Shown in pieces: positions 11,993 to 22,639 of a stretch of DNA of 64,000 bases. Origin of the DNA: Phyllostachys edulis (taxonomy: Eukaryota > Streptophyta > Magnoliopsida > Poales > Poaceae); contig CM070553.1 in NCBI GenBank assembly GCA_036346405.1, positions 69,343,686-69,407,685 of the forward strand. Direction: 5' to 3'. The translations under genes and the position numbers were made by a program. Numbering within the stretch: the first letter of the stretch is position 1; every line of letters starts with the position of its first letter. A model generated the notes under the pieces. It was not told where the DNA came from and did not search any database. It saw only the letters and a program-made list of their open reading frames with translations.

Positions 11993-12060
11993 GTGTGGGT
12001 AAAGATGTACACCCCTGCAGGGTTAAAACTATTCGAATAGCCGTGTCCACGGTTATGGAC
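11993..12060 (+). other. Conserved palindromic LTR module (G1 5' LTR)
   Basis: The sense strand shows TGTGGGTAAAGATGTACA, then CCCTGCAGGG (12013-12022, perfect palindrome), CTATTCGAATAG (12029-12040, perfect palindrome), then CCGTGTCCACGG overlapping a GTCC...GGAC inverted repeat. It lies between the middle and last exon. Confidence 0.85.
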
Positions 12061-12910
12061 AACGCTTGAATGGAATAGATCTTTGTATAGACTTTGAAAT
12101 GAAACTTTGTATCTATGTTATTTCGGTAGGAGACATAATTATGCAATGTTTTTGTGATTAATGGCAGCCACTTAAATGTGGTTATTGTTTTTTATTATGC
12201 TCTCTTTTACTTACTGTTTTAGTCCAAATTGATTTATAAAACTACTTTGCCAAAACTTAGCAAGTGTAGGCTTAAGATGTATTGCTTTACGCAAAAATTG
12301 AAACCATTATAACCTTCCTGTTGTTAACCTTAAGCATGTACAAATTCTATTCCTTTGAATAGGATCTATTAAACACTTTCTTTTCATAGTTTGTGTAAGT
12401 CTTGCGAGTACCTTCTGTACTCAGGTTTTATAACCTCTTGTTGTAGGTGAGGATAGTTATTTGTATGAGATGCACGTTAGCGCCGATCAGGGTGACACTA
12501 ACGAGTGAAGCTAGTTCTAATCTCCACTCAATAGCCTGAGGGTGATGGGGGCCATTGGTGGTTTTTTTGCTGTTTAGTTTCGTTTCTGCTGTTAACTTTT
12601 GTGTGACCCAAGCTCACTTGATATTGTATAACCAAACCGAGTTGTAATATACTGTGTTTATTTATGTAATTGTATGCCTTGTATGTATGATACAATGTTG
12701 TTTGAGGATATATGTGCAATAGTCATTGATCCTGGGAACTATTGCAAGACATATATCCGGGAACCTGAATATTGGATTTGTACCTTGTTAAGAATTATGC
12801 TACTAGTATGATTTTTAATTAAGGACCGGTTGTTCTTGATTAAGAATTATGCTTTTGGTATGATTGTTAATTCGGTATAAACCTCCAATATTCCGGGTTC
12901 CTCACAGCGT

Positions 12911-12922
12911 TGGTATCAGAGC
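12911..12922 (+). other. Primer-binding site of G1
   Basis: TGGTATCAGAGC is a perfect initiator-Met-type tRNA primer site four bases after the 5' LTR, so minus-strand DNA synthesis would start here. About 200 bases of leader follow before the first frame. Confidence 0.95.
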
Positions 12923-13119
12923 ATACGTTTAACTGTAGGTTAGAATTAGCATGGTCGTTATCATTTATGAGTTTCTGTGAAATTATTTTAACATAAATAA
13001 TTTCTGAAAATTTAAGTATGCTATCTTTTACTTCTTATCCTCCTTAGTATCAATTCTTACCCAACTTTCTGTTGACTTTCCAAGATAAGTTGCTTACTTA
13101 CCTTGCTTTTTGTCTATAG

Positions 13120-13707
13120 ATGAGCGGCTGGTACTTGGTTAAGGAGACCCGAGCCGAAGACGTAGATGGATTTCCGGCTTTGCTGCGGGATATGATGTGG
13201 CGAGCCAACTTTACCTATCAGCCGGAGTATGCCATCTATCGTCGTGATCGAGGACCCGGGATGGAGGAGTACCGGGCTATCATTAAGGTGATTGCCAGAC
13301 AGGTGGTGGGTAGTATTCCATACTGTATCCATGTACATGCCACCTCTGAGTCTATGGCCGTTCAGGAAGCAGCTCGTAGGATGATGTGTCTTCTTCGTCA
13401 CGATTTGACGGAGTTGTCTCAACCACCCTATGATCACTTCCCGAAGCAAGGGCCTAGAGCAGATGTGAGCACGTTCGATGAGATTCTGTTTGGAGAGGAC
13501 CCACATGTACGCCAGTTGGCGAGGTTGGTTCATATTATGGACTAGATCCATCGTTGTCTAGTGTATGAGCTGTGGGAGACCCGCCGTCGTCTGCACGAAG
13601 CTCAGGAGTATCTGAGGCTTGGTGTTGCCATGAACCGCGTTCCTCGTAACGTGCTTTATGGTAACAACGAGATCTCTCCAGCTGCTGCTGCACCACCAGG
13701 ATTTTGA
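13120..13707 (+). pseudogene. Extra reading frame upstream of gag (orf0-like), interrupted by one TAG
   Basis: An ATG starts a frame of 195 codons, interrupted once at 13543-13545 by TAG in the context IMD-stop-IHRCLVYELWE. A CAG-to-TAG change would explain it. The product has no signal peptide or membrane segment. It contains a middle region with HATSESMAVQEAARRMM and ends in a charged, helix-like stretch (ELWETRRRLHEAQEYLRL). I recall an extra frame in this position in the rice RIRE3/RIRE8-type gypsy group and similar hypothetical proteins in grasses, but cannot confirm homology here. The function of such frames is unknown. It is separate from gag by about 500 bases and in a different frame. 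Confidence 0.6.
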
Positions 13708-14204
13708 CTTCCCGAGGTGGCCAGACTTGTTCCTATTCTCCTGGAGGTCATCATCTGCTGCTAGGTTCTCCTCGGCGTCTCATCAGTCCATCGAACCCCA
13801 TAGACATGGGTTCACTTGAGGCTCATCTGTTAAATGAGTTTCCGGTGAATTTTAACCGAGATGACTATGTGTAGGGGATAGATGATGAGCACCATGCTTA
13901 GGAAGTAGTAGTAGCCAGCCAGTAGCTGTCTTGTATTAAAAATAATAGGATGGCCCTTTTGTTCGACTTTGAGGGTTGTAAAGCTTTTGATGGATCTTGC
14001 CCATTATTGTCTACTGACATATATGGGTGCTGTACTAAACTTATGGTTGTTGAAATGGATCTTGTGTCCTTTTGGTGTTAATTCTGATGCATTTCATATC
14101 ATCATGCATGTGGGAGTTTAGTATTTTCTTTCTGTCTATCCAATCTTTTTTGTGTTCGCTCGAGTATATTCTTGTGATGTTGTTAACCATTATATGGCAA
14201 CAGT
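13708..14204 (+). other. Spacer between extra frame and gag
   Basis: The first part keeps coding-like texture: a frame beginning MGSLEAHLLNEF at 13806 runs to a stop soon after. It may be a frameshifted tail of the upstream frame. The remainder is AT-rich leader with nothing I recognise. Confidence 0.35.
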
Positions 14205-15142
14205 ATGACAGGACCTACTACTCGCGCGCGAGCACAACAAGAGGAGAGATTCTCTACCCCAATTCCCTACTCTCAGGGAGATCAGGCCGATCCTTCTGGT
14301 TCTCATGGTCCACAAGGTGGTCGCCAGGAAGAGGAGCTTCCTCCGCCGCCCACCATGGCTGATGTCCTCATGCAGATAGAGCGCAATAGGATGGACCAAA
14401 CGCGCATTCTGGAGCAAATTGCGTGTAACACTTCTTCCACTACCACACTAGCTGGCGGGGCAGGAGGCCATCATGTGCACGGGGGTCTTGCTGATTTCCA
14501 ACGGACCAACCCGCTAATGTTCTCCAGCTCCCAAGAACCGTTGGAAGCCGAAGATTGGCTCTGGATATTGAGAAGAAGTTGCTGATATCTCAATGTTACG
14601 AGAGGAGAAAGTCTGTTACGCTAGTTACCAGTTGGATGGAACGAATAGCGTTTGGTGGGACAACCTTCTTGCCACCCAGCCTGCTGGACATGTCCCTACT
14701 TGGGATGAGTTCACGGAAGCCTTTCGTGAAGCTCACATTCCCGAAGGGGTGATGTTGGTTAAGCAGCAGGAATTTCTCGCACTTATGCAAGGGCGAAAGT
14801 CGGTGACCGAGTATTTGCATGAATTCAACTTCCTTGCTCGGTATGCACCTGATGATGTTTCAACTGACCTTCGTCGTCGAAACCGCTTCATGCGTGGATT
14901 ATCTGAAGAGCTACAGTTGGCCCTAGCAGTGCAAGACTTCAGGAATTTTCAACACCTTGTCAACAAAGCCATTATTGCTGAGACTAAAAGAAAGGCTTTG
15001 GAGGAGTCGCGGAAGCGGCAGAAGGCTACCCAGTTTGCAACTAGTAGCCGTTCAATAAGACCGCGTCTGTGGCAGCCTCAGTCTTTTCGAGCGCCAGCTC
15101 CAGCTCCACCAAGGATGCCGGTGTTTGCATTTCGTCCACCGC
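14205..15142 (+). pseudogene. gag: gag, N-terminal and capsid part (frameshifted, split)
   Basis: This would form the capsid of the G1 particle. The ATG at 14205 begins MTGPTTRARAQ. A Pro/Gly/Gln-rich head is followed by the retrotransposon gag core (W-x-x-F...; YQLDGTNSVWW, TWDEFTEAFRE, VTEYLHEFNFLARYAP, RRNRFMRGL). Two small indels near 14555-14562 and 14605-14612 move the frame from 0 to 2 to 1. A basic tail (TKRKALEESRKRQK) follows. At 15142 the gene is cut by LTR A. The target bases ACCGC (15138-15142) recur at 32369-32373, where gag resumes in the same frame. Clear gag; non-functional. Confidence 0.9.
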
Positions 15143-15379
15143 TGTTGGGACCCAAAATATGCAATTCTGGACCCTCTGTGTATACTGCACTAGTCCAGGA
15201 TCACGCTAGTGCACACAGTGGCAACATCAGTGAAATATCATTTCCATATACAAAGATAACTAATAAATAGGCAAATAACAATAAACATCAGAGTAAAGAC
15301 CTTAAGGTCAAAGCTTACAATTAATGCTTCAGAGGGCAGATAGCTCAATGAAGCTGCAACAAAACAAAATAGAATAACT

Positions 15380-15483
15380 TCAGCGAAGCCTATCCATATG
15401 CCCACAGGCAATCGGCTGCGGTGCGCGACCTAGTTCTCCACGATCCTTGAAGTAGACCTTGTTGACTGACGATTCCTTCACCT
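15380..15483 (-). other. Last-exon-like segment of LTR A
   Basis: On the minus strand an AAGCAG acceptor (15484-15485) opens a frame in the conserved phase, beginning EVKESSVNK and ending MDRLR with TGA. Its partner middle exon at 30167-30264 (98 nt, with TAA in frame) is decayed, so this copy cannot make the whole frame. Confidence 0.35.
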
Positions 15484-15781
15484 CTGCTTGATTTATTAAA
15501 GCAAGCATGAGTACACACCGTACTCACAAGTCATACCACAGAAAATGCAATTATAGATGCAGGCTTATTCCAAAGGAATGGCTTCTGTGGTTCTTTTGCA
15601 GAAATGCAACATTTGCAGTTTAAATACAAGTAATAGATTGAAAGCATAATTCAAAACAAATAAACAATAATAATTTGACAGATTTATTTCACAAAGACAC
15701 ATAGCCATATGACTTAGGTCACACAGCTCCCTTCCCAAGGTTTTCATGAAAATCTACCCCTCGTGTGAAATCCCCGAGCAT

Positions 15782-15853
15782 GTCCATGACCGCGGACGCG
15801 GCTATTCGAATAGATTGATTAACACTCTGCAGAGTTTGTACACTTTACCCACA
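15782..15853 (-). other. Conserved palindromic LTR module (LTR A)
   Basis: GTCCATGACCGCGGAC, then CTATTCGAATAG (15802-15813), CTGCAG and TTTACCCACA. LTR B is inserted about 125 bases beyond it. Confidence 0.85.
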
Positions 15854-16153
15854 AGATGCAATCAACCGGATCAGAGCTGATCACAACAAAACCTTTCAGA
15901 AACTTTGTCTCAAGCATTGACACTCCCGATGTGCTTTACGCTAGACTACCCCACACAGGAAGTAATCCGACACACACTGTCGGGACCCGAAAATGCATCT
16001 CAGGAACCCTCTGTGTTTTCCAAACTAGTCCCGGATCGAGAGCTAGCTCACACAGAAACAAAGTGATGAAATACCATCCATTTATTCGATTTAACTAAAA
16101 AGATCTCAAAGTAACAAATAATAATAATAAGCTGGACCTTATGGTCAACGCTT

Positions 16154-16320
16154 TTAACTTATACGCAGGCTAAAGAAACAAATAAAACTCTTGCAATGAA
16201 CAAAACTCTTCAAATGGCCAATCAACATGCCCACAGCAATCGAGTGGAGAACGATCCTAATCCATAAAACCTTCATAGTCCTCATTCGGAAGAACTCTTG
16301 GGCAACTTGATATTCTTCAA
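16154..16320 (-). other. Last-exon-like segment of LTR B
   Basis: After the acceptor CAAGAG (16321-16322) the minus strand opens in the conserved phase with VEEYQVAQEFFRM and runs longer than other copies, to a stop at 16154. The matching middle exon is at 27517-27591. Confidence 0.35.
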
Positions 16321-17284
16321 CTCTTGATTTAAGCAGAGGGCACGAGCCATGAGTACTTTTGAATGTACTCAAAGAAACCGTGAGGAAAATGTATGCAAAT
16401 AGTATTCATGCATGGCTTGACAAGGTTAGTCAGATGGTTCTTTTGCGTGAAGCAAAGATTTACGATAAATACAATAAATAGATTGAAATGCGTAGTTGAA
16501 AACAATAATAAATAATTAAACAATTTCTTTGAAACAACTAGTGAACTTCCCATTCAATTCCCAACCCAAACCAAAGATAAGTGAATCCCCTATTCACCAA
16601 TCGACACAAACCACCAAGTGAATGACTGTCGGGACCCAAAATTACAATTCTGGACCCTCTGTGTTTAATGCACTAGCCCAGGATCATGCCAGTGCACACA
16701 GTGTCAACAAAGATGAATATCGATCTACACAAGCGAATAGTAACATAAACGAATAGTTTGATTAATAAATAATGGTTTGACCTTATGGTCGAGTTTACAA
16801 TTATTAAGCCACGCAGGGCTAACAGAGAATTAAAGCAGCGGAAACACAAAAACGGCAGCGGTGTCCCATCGATTCACCACAGGCAACCAACTGGGATCAA
16901 GACATCACGATCAGGCACCTTCGATAAACTCCTCCTCGAATGCTGGTGAAGACTCCTCCTCTTACGCTTGATTTATTTTAAAGCAAGCGTGAGTACACAC
17001 CGTACTCGCAAGTCACACCACGTAAATGCGCTTATACATGCGGGCTTGTTACAAGGAATGGCATTTTGTGGTTCTTTTGCGTAAATGCAACATTTGCGAT
17101 TGAATACAAATAATAGATTGAAAGCGAGTAAAACAAATAGACAATAATAATTTAACAATTTGATTTCACAAAGACACACACACCTAAAATAGCTTTATTC
17201 ACATAGCCATATGATTTAGATCACACAGCTCCCTTCCCACACGCTTTTTAAAGATCTACGCCTCGTGTGAAATCCCCGAGCATT

Positions 17285-17352
17285 GTCCATGATCATGACG
17301 CGCTATTCAATAGATTGTTTACACTCTGCAGAGTTTGTACACTTTACCCACA
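17285..17352 (-). other. Decayed palindromic LTR module (LTR C)
   Basis: The order of blocks is preserved (GTCCAT, CTATTCAATAG, CTGCAG, TTTACCCACA), but the 12-bp palindrome has lost a base. D is inserted about 70 bases further on. Confidence 0.7.
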
Positions 17353-17425
17353 AGATACAATTAGTGTTGCAAGCACTAATCGTAACAAAGCATTTCAAAA
17401 ACTTCATCTTAACATAGATGCTCCC

Positions 17426-17845
17426 TGTTGTAAGAATAATTCATCCCTCCTTAATCTGGGGCCCCCTTTGCTGGAAACATTCGTACAAACCCAAGAAATG
17501 CTATTGTACTCATAAAAGACCTGTAATGCCCCTCACTTATACTCATAGGCTAGTTACCCTCCAAGGGTATTCCTCACATTTATGCAGGCTCGAGGAGCCT
17601 ATAAATACCCGTGTATCCCTCCTTTCAAGGGGATGGCTCTCTTGAGCAATAAAGAAGTATGTTCAAACTGGTGAGCCCTCGGGGCTCCTCTCCGAGGTAA
17701 CCCCGCTGGCTCACCGACAGAGTAGGGCGGTCCTCTCGGACCCCGAACTCAGATAAATCCTCATGTTGTTTTTACTCGTGGGCGATGGCCCGTCAGACGA
17801 CCGACGCCCACCCCCTCACTTGTGTTTGGTTTTACACCTACAACA
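17426..17845 (+). mobile_element. 5' LTR of D
   Basis: 420 bp, from TGTTGTAAGAATAATTC to TACACCTACAACA. It matches the LTR at 23707 along its entire length, with scattered substitutions and many one-base length differences in runs of G or C. Confidence 0.95.
17600..17607 (+). promoter_or_regulatory. TATA box of D 5' LTR
   Basis: TATAAATA, conserved in the 3' LTR at 23881-23888. An AATAAA poly(A)-type signal follows about 50 bases later (GAGCAATAAAGAAG). This is the expected U3-R layout for a plus-strand LTR. Confidence 0.7.
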
Positions 17846-17846
17846 T

Positions 17847-17863
17847 TGGCGCCGACCGTGGGG
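17847..17863 (+). other. Primer-binding-site-like sequence of D
   Basis: TGGCGCCGACCGTGGGG lies one base after the 5' LTR. It is not the initiator-Met type used by the other elements here. I do not assign the tRNA. Confidence 0.6.
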
Positions 17864-18299
17864 GCGTAGCTAATCGATGAAAGGCTATGTCTCCTACCAA
17901 AAATACTCTAAGTCCACGAAACCTCCTCCGGCTCTCAAGGCAAGATCTCGTGGATGACCCATCTGCTCTTTGAAGGAGCCCCAAATGAGCACTCTTGTCG
18001 AGATCAGGGCCGTCCACCTCGGGATGGCAACATCCTACATGCCCTGGGGTTCCCATGCGCGTCCTCCTCCCTTGTGCGGGTCGATGCGAGGCCCGGCCAA
18101 GGCGGCGATTCAAGGCACCTCGAGCTGTGAAGCTAAGGATTCAGGGCCAACTATCACCCCCGGACGCATGACGCCCATGCAAAGACGAGCGATGAAGGCT
18201 CGCTATGAGGCCTGCCCCCTAACGCGCTACTGTTAGGGGACAGTCCCGACATATAAATCTCGTATGGACTCTCAAGACACTTTCCCTCCAAGGGATGGA

Positions 18300-18665
18300 T
18301 TTCACCCCCGTGGTGCATAGGGTGTACGACCTCCGCGGTCTCCCCTAGCAAAAGTCCATAGTGGCCTGGGCGTCCATCGCCTTCACCATGGCGGCTCGTG
18401 TCCTACTGGCCCTAGGGCATGAGCGACCACCCTCGTGGTGCGTGGGCGACGACCTCCGCGGTCTCCCTAACAAAGTCCATGGTGGCTTGGGCGTCCGTCG
18501 CCTCCACCATGGCGGTTCAGGTCCTCATCGGCCCTAGCGCATGAGAGACCACCTCATGGTGCGTGGGCGACGACCTCCGGTCTCCCCTAACAAAAGTCCA
18601 TGGTGGTTTGGGCGTCCGTCGCCCCCACCATGGCGGCTCGTGTCCTACTAGACTTAGGGCATGAG
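18300..18665. repeat. About 121-bp tandem repeat, three units, in D
   Basis: Units start near 18357, 18478 and 18599 with CAT(A/G)GTGG(C/T)(C/T)TGGGCGTCC and contain CACCATGGCGG and GCGTGGGCGACGACCTCC. A partial unit precedes them. Confidence 0.85.
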
Positions 18666-18849
18666 TGACAAATTTGGTCCAGTACCAAGTTGATGGATGT
18701 GCTGAGGACTCGTCCCCCTTAGACTCCAGGCCACGCGCCGAACAACCTCCGGATCCCCGCATGCATAGTTCTATTGCTTTGCAAGGGTTAACCATTCTCA
18801 TGCATTCCCGATCATCACAAAAACCCACCAACGGGGTAAAAGGGCTTCA

Positions 18850-19200
18850 TTGCCCTCAGAGTTGGGTGCCCCACGACTTAGCCTCGTGGGCGCCACCGGT
18901 GTGCCCATGACTTACTGTCAAGGGCACACGTCCAAGGTGCCCATGAGTTAGCCTCATGGGCACCTCCAAGTACACTAGGGGCTACCATCCCTAGTGGGCA
19001 TTCGGTGCCCCACGACTTAGTCTCGTGGACGCCCCTCCAATGTGCCTATGATTTAGTGTTGTGGGCACACCTTCAAGATACACATGAGTTAGCCTCATAG
19101 GTGCCTCCAAGTCCACTGGGGGGCTACCATCCCTAGTGGCCATTCGGTGCCCCACGACTTAGTCTCGTGGCCACCCCTTTGATATGTCCATGACTCAGTC
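18850..19200. repeat. About 138-bp tandem repeat with strong internal hairpins, in D
   Basis: About 2.5 units. Each has palindromic arms around TTAGC/TTAGT, e.g. GGTGCCCATGAG/CTCATGGGCACC (12-bp arms) and CCACGA/TCGTGG. Each also contains the phrase CTACCATCCCTAGTGG. Confidence 0.8.
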
Positions 19201-19522
19201 TCATTGGCAGCTCGAATCATGTACCGACGACTTGGCTCGAATATTGATCAAGGACCATCATGCTCGCATAAGGCTATCACCTCGGAGATCTTAGTATTGA
19301 AAGTGATGGGACTCTACTAGTCCCTCGGCAACACTTCGATCAATGCTCATGTCAAACGAATGTTATCTTGCTACAAGAAATAAGTGTTGACCATTCTCTT
19401 TTTCTCGCAGAGACGCTCGTGTTATCTACCTGTCACTGCAACGTTTCTAGCTTGAACCGCGACCATTCTGAGGAGTTCTACTTCGACAACTCTCATCAAG
19501 CCACGGAGCAAGAGCGGACAAC

Positions 19523-20215
19523 CGCCTACTTAGGCTTCGGCTTGACGCACCGCCGCCTCGAAGGCTATGCCTCGCTCGGCGGCCTCGCGTCCCAAGACTT
19601 CGCCTACATAGGCCGTTTGACGCACGCCCGGCCTCCTAGAGGCTATGCCTCGGCTCGTGACCTCGCGTCAAGACTTCGCCTACATAGGCTTCGTTTCGAC
19701 GCACCGCCGGCCTCGTAGGCTATGCCTCGGCTCGGCGGCCTCGCGTCCAAGACTTCGCCTACATAGGCTTCGTTTCGATGCACCGCCGGCCTCGTAGGCT
19801 ATGCCTCGGCTCGGCGGCCTCGCGTCCAAGACTTCGCCTACATAGGCTTGTTTCGACGCACCGCCGGCCTTGTAGGCTATGCCTCGGCTCGGCGGCCTCG
19901 CGTCCAAGACTTCGCCTACATAGGCTTCGTTTGACACGCCCGCCGGCCTCGTAGGCTATGCCTCGGCTCGCCGGCCTCGCGTCTAAGACTTCGCCACATA
20001 GGTTTCACTTGACGCACTGCTCGCCTCAAAGGCTATGCCTCGGCTCGACGGCTCTGCGTCCACGACTTCGTCTACACAGGCTTCGCGCCGATGCGCCGCC
20101 CGCCTAGAAGGCTGTGCTTCGGTGGGCCGTTCTTGCGTCCATGACTTTGCCTCCACAGGCTTCGTTCGGATGCACCTCCTGCCCTGAGGGTTGTGCCTCG
20201 GTGGGATGCCTCAGC
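19523..20215. repeat. 79-bp tandem repeat, about nine units, in D
   Basis: Units contain GCCTACATAGGCTTCG, GACGCACCGCCGGCCTCGTA, GGCTATGCCTCGGCTCGGC and GGCCTCGCGTCCAAGACTTC. Copies are nearly identical at 19680-19930 and drift toward 20200. Open frames here are a by-product of composition. Confidence 0.92.
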
Positions 20216-20580
20216 ATTCAGTACTCCGTCTTCAGGGATGGAGCAACAAAAATCATCCCACACGAAGGGCCAGCGAGAAGCGACAATTTGGTACCTGCCT
20301 TCGCGTGGAGCACTCACCCGACATGGAGTACAAAATAAGCATAAGTCTTTGGGCACCCACGTGCCCACCAAGCCAAAATTGGCTAAGCCGCAGGACCCCT
20401 TGCGCATATTCCTCAGCTCTCGTGCCTCACACTGCACCGAGTCAGAATTTGGCAAAACCTCGAGCGTTTACATTCTCGTCATGCTGGAATTTGGCCAAGT
20501 CTTTGGCCAAGCATATTCATCAGCAGGATACAAGACCTCAGCACTCTTCTTTGCCCCTCGAGCGTCCTTGCAGGCACCCA

Positions 20581-20594
20581 AGGGGCAGGGGGGC
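20581..20594 (+). other. Internal polypurine-tract-like copy 1 in D
   Basis: AGGGGCAGGGGGGC followed by TGGTGTCGAGTAATCC. It closely resembles the true tract before the 3' LTR. About 80 surrounding bases recur near 21265-21360. Confidence 0.7.
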
Positions 20595-20852
20595 TGGTGT
20601 CGAGTAATCCTACTACCTCGCCTCCGCACGAGGCGAGGCCTCGGGGCACCTTTGCAATGATTTCATGTAGCCGCCGAGGGCCGCCGCCGCGCCTTCATCG
20701 ACATCGGGCCTTCGCGCGTGACCTCACACCCGAAGCCTTCGCGCACCCTCGCGTGCCTTCGGGGGATCCCTCGCGACGAGGCCTTCATAAAACACTCGCG
20801 GCGCACTCCACGCCCAAGGTGCCTCGCCCCTCGTGGCGCCACGCGCCCAAGG

Positions 20853-20945
20853 TGCCCTCGCCCCTCGCGATGGCCTCATGCTCGTGGTGCCCTCGCCCCT
20901 CGCGATGGCCTCATGCTCGTGGTGCCCTCGCCCCTCGCGGCGAGG
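20853..20945. repeat. 35-bp tandem repeat, three units, in D
   Basis: TGCCCTCGCCCCTCGCGATG plus GCCTCATGCTCGTGG starts at 20853, 20888 and 20923. The last unit is truncated. Confidence 0.9.
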
Positions 20946-21318
20946 GCACCTCACGGCCACACTCGCGTGCCATCGCGCGCACGTGCCTCGCACCCACGCC
21001 ACGCCGCAAGGCCCACTAAATTGGACCGAAAGATCATGGTACAAATAACAAAGTACAAGATACAAGCATCAAAGAAGAATTTGAACACTGTGAAGCCGTT
21101 TATAAGATAGAGAAGTGCCATTGCGCGCCATCAAAACAAGATTTGCATCACTGAGCAAAGGCGGAGGAAGAAGGCGATGGTATCCTCTCGTTCGCTTGGA
21201 GCACGTCCTTCATGGCCGGCCTCTTGTGTAGAGCCATGGCGCAGTAGGCGAATCCTTGCCAGAGGCAGCTCACTTGCCCCTTCTCTTATTTGCCCCTTGG
21301 GCGCCCTTACAAGTGCCC

Positions 21319-21332
21319 AAGGGACAGGGGGG
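21319..21332 (+). other. Internal polypurine-tract-like copy 2 in D
   Basis: AAGGGACAGGGGGG followed by CTACACTATCGAGGAATCC, aligning with the copy at 20581 and, more weakly, the true tract at 23691. Confidence 0.65.
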
Positions 21333-21779
21333 CTACACTATCGAGGAATCCGACCACCTCCCGATGAAAATGATCTATACTTCGACAAGTCTGCACAAGG
21401 CGTCGTGAGCCCCTTGCCTCGGCGCTAATACCAACCCACTAGAAGTGGTTTGAGGCCTACTCACACGCTACACGCGTGTGTTACGCAGACATCCTTGACT
21501 ATACCCCGTGTGCGGGGCCCCGCACCCTCGCGGCACCCAGCGCCCTGCAGCCAGATGTCCGAGTGCCGTGGCGATGTGCACAGTGGTTCTCCGAAGCCAA
21601 GTCGTCGACTGCATCGCCTTTCTCCGAAGCCAAGTCCTCGAGAAAAGAGAACATAGAAAGTTGGAGTTTTCAGTTTTGATCTTTGCATTTTGCAGATTAC
21701 AAGCTCAACCGAAGACAAACGATCACATACACCTGGGCCCTCATGGTGCCCGCGCCTGTCGCTCACCCTCAGCGCCAGG

Positions 21780-22070
21780 CCTCGGGGTCTCGGGACCTGG
21801 AACCTCGGGTCTCGCACCCTCATGCCCTCGGGGCCTCGAGACCCTCGAAGCCTCGCACCCTTGTACCCTCGAGGCCTCGTGCCCTCGGGGCCTCGGGACC
21901 CTCGAGGCCTCGCGCCCTCGTGCCCTCAGGGCCTCAGGGCCTCGGGGCCTCGGGACCCTCGCGCCTTCGTGCCCTCGAGCCCTCGGGGCCTCGGGACCCT
22001 CGAAGCCTCGTGCCTTCGTGCCCTCGGAGCCTCGGGACCCTTGAAGCCTCACACCCTCGTGCGCGAGGAC
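21780..22070. repeat. CCTCGGGACCCTCG-type minisatellite in D
   Basis: Short, irregular units built from GCCTCG, GGACCCTCG and TGCCCTCG run for about 290 bases, followed by two copies of GAGGACTTCGCAAAACCCTC. Proline/arginine/serine-rich open frames on both strands result from this. Confidence 0.8.
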
Positions 22071-22639
22071 TTCGCAAAACCCTCACGCCCGAGGACTTCG
22101 CAAAACCCTCGTGCACGAAGCCTTTGCAAAACTCTTGCACGTACCCTCGCGCCCGAGGCATGCCCTCACGCACCCGTGCCCTCGCTCCCGAGGCTTATTT
22201 TTCACCGTCAACAAGCAAACGCAAGTTACATACAAACGGCTTGATAATAGACCTTCAAGGCATCCACTTGAACTAAAATCAAGAAAGAATCACTTTGATC
22301 ACCTACCACACCTACCACCGTGCAAAGTTGTTCAACATGCAATTTTTCCTTTTCATAAAAGCAAGGTTGTTTCTTCTGTCGGAGAGGCCCTAAAGCCTAC
22401 AGGCAGTATGCACATGGCAAGATCTCTTTCACGGCACAAAACAGTGCCCAGTACTCCTTGCACCTGTGCGCCCTGGCAACCATGCACGCGCCCACGCCTT
22501 ACGCCCTGGTAGGAGAAGACTAGCGCCCTGGCACTCCCCTGACGCCCTGGCAGGAGAGCCTCGCTAAGCGCCCAAGACTCCCGATGCCCGCAAAACATCA
22601 CAGAAGTCTGTGAGGCAAGAAATTCATCATAAAACACAA

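Larger units (their letters stand above)
9271..12508 (+). other. Candidate three-exon small frame in G1 5' LTR (exon 1 broken)
   Basis: Exon 1 ends ...SSSPTLA at 9398, followed by GTAAGC. Exon 2 is 11006-11080 (75 nt; begins DSGSSEVIE, ends EQEVYYYQ), flanked by TGTTTTAG and the GC donor GCAAGC. Exon 3 is 12447-12508 (begins GEDSYLYEM, ends DQGDTNE, then TGA) after TTGTTGTAG. Both junctions split a codon after its first G, so all three join in one frame. The ATG at 9271 matches the start in the third LTR, but here it meets TAA after a few codons and is out of frame with the exon end. This copy is probably disabled. Splicing is inferred, not shown. Confidence 0.45.
8608..12906 (+). mobile_element. 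5' LTR of G1 (4.3 kb)
   Basis: The LTR runs from TGTAACAACCCCAG to ...GGGTTCCTCACA, four bases before the primer site. A second copy (43767 onward) is nearly collinear and a more diverged third begins at 59269. It contains the last part of exon 1 (to 9398), a long AT-rich intron-like region with degenerate repeats (9730-10930), the middle exon (11006-11080), the palindromic module and the final exon (12447-12508). I could not place a convincing TATA box conserved in all three copies. Confidence 0.92.

Noticed and set aside
21508..22276. Several 130-200 codon Pro/Arg/Ser-rich frames
   Set aside because: They arise from a CCTCGGGACC-type minisatellite. The repeat composition keeps all frames open.
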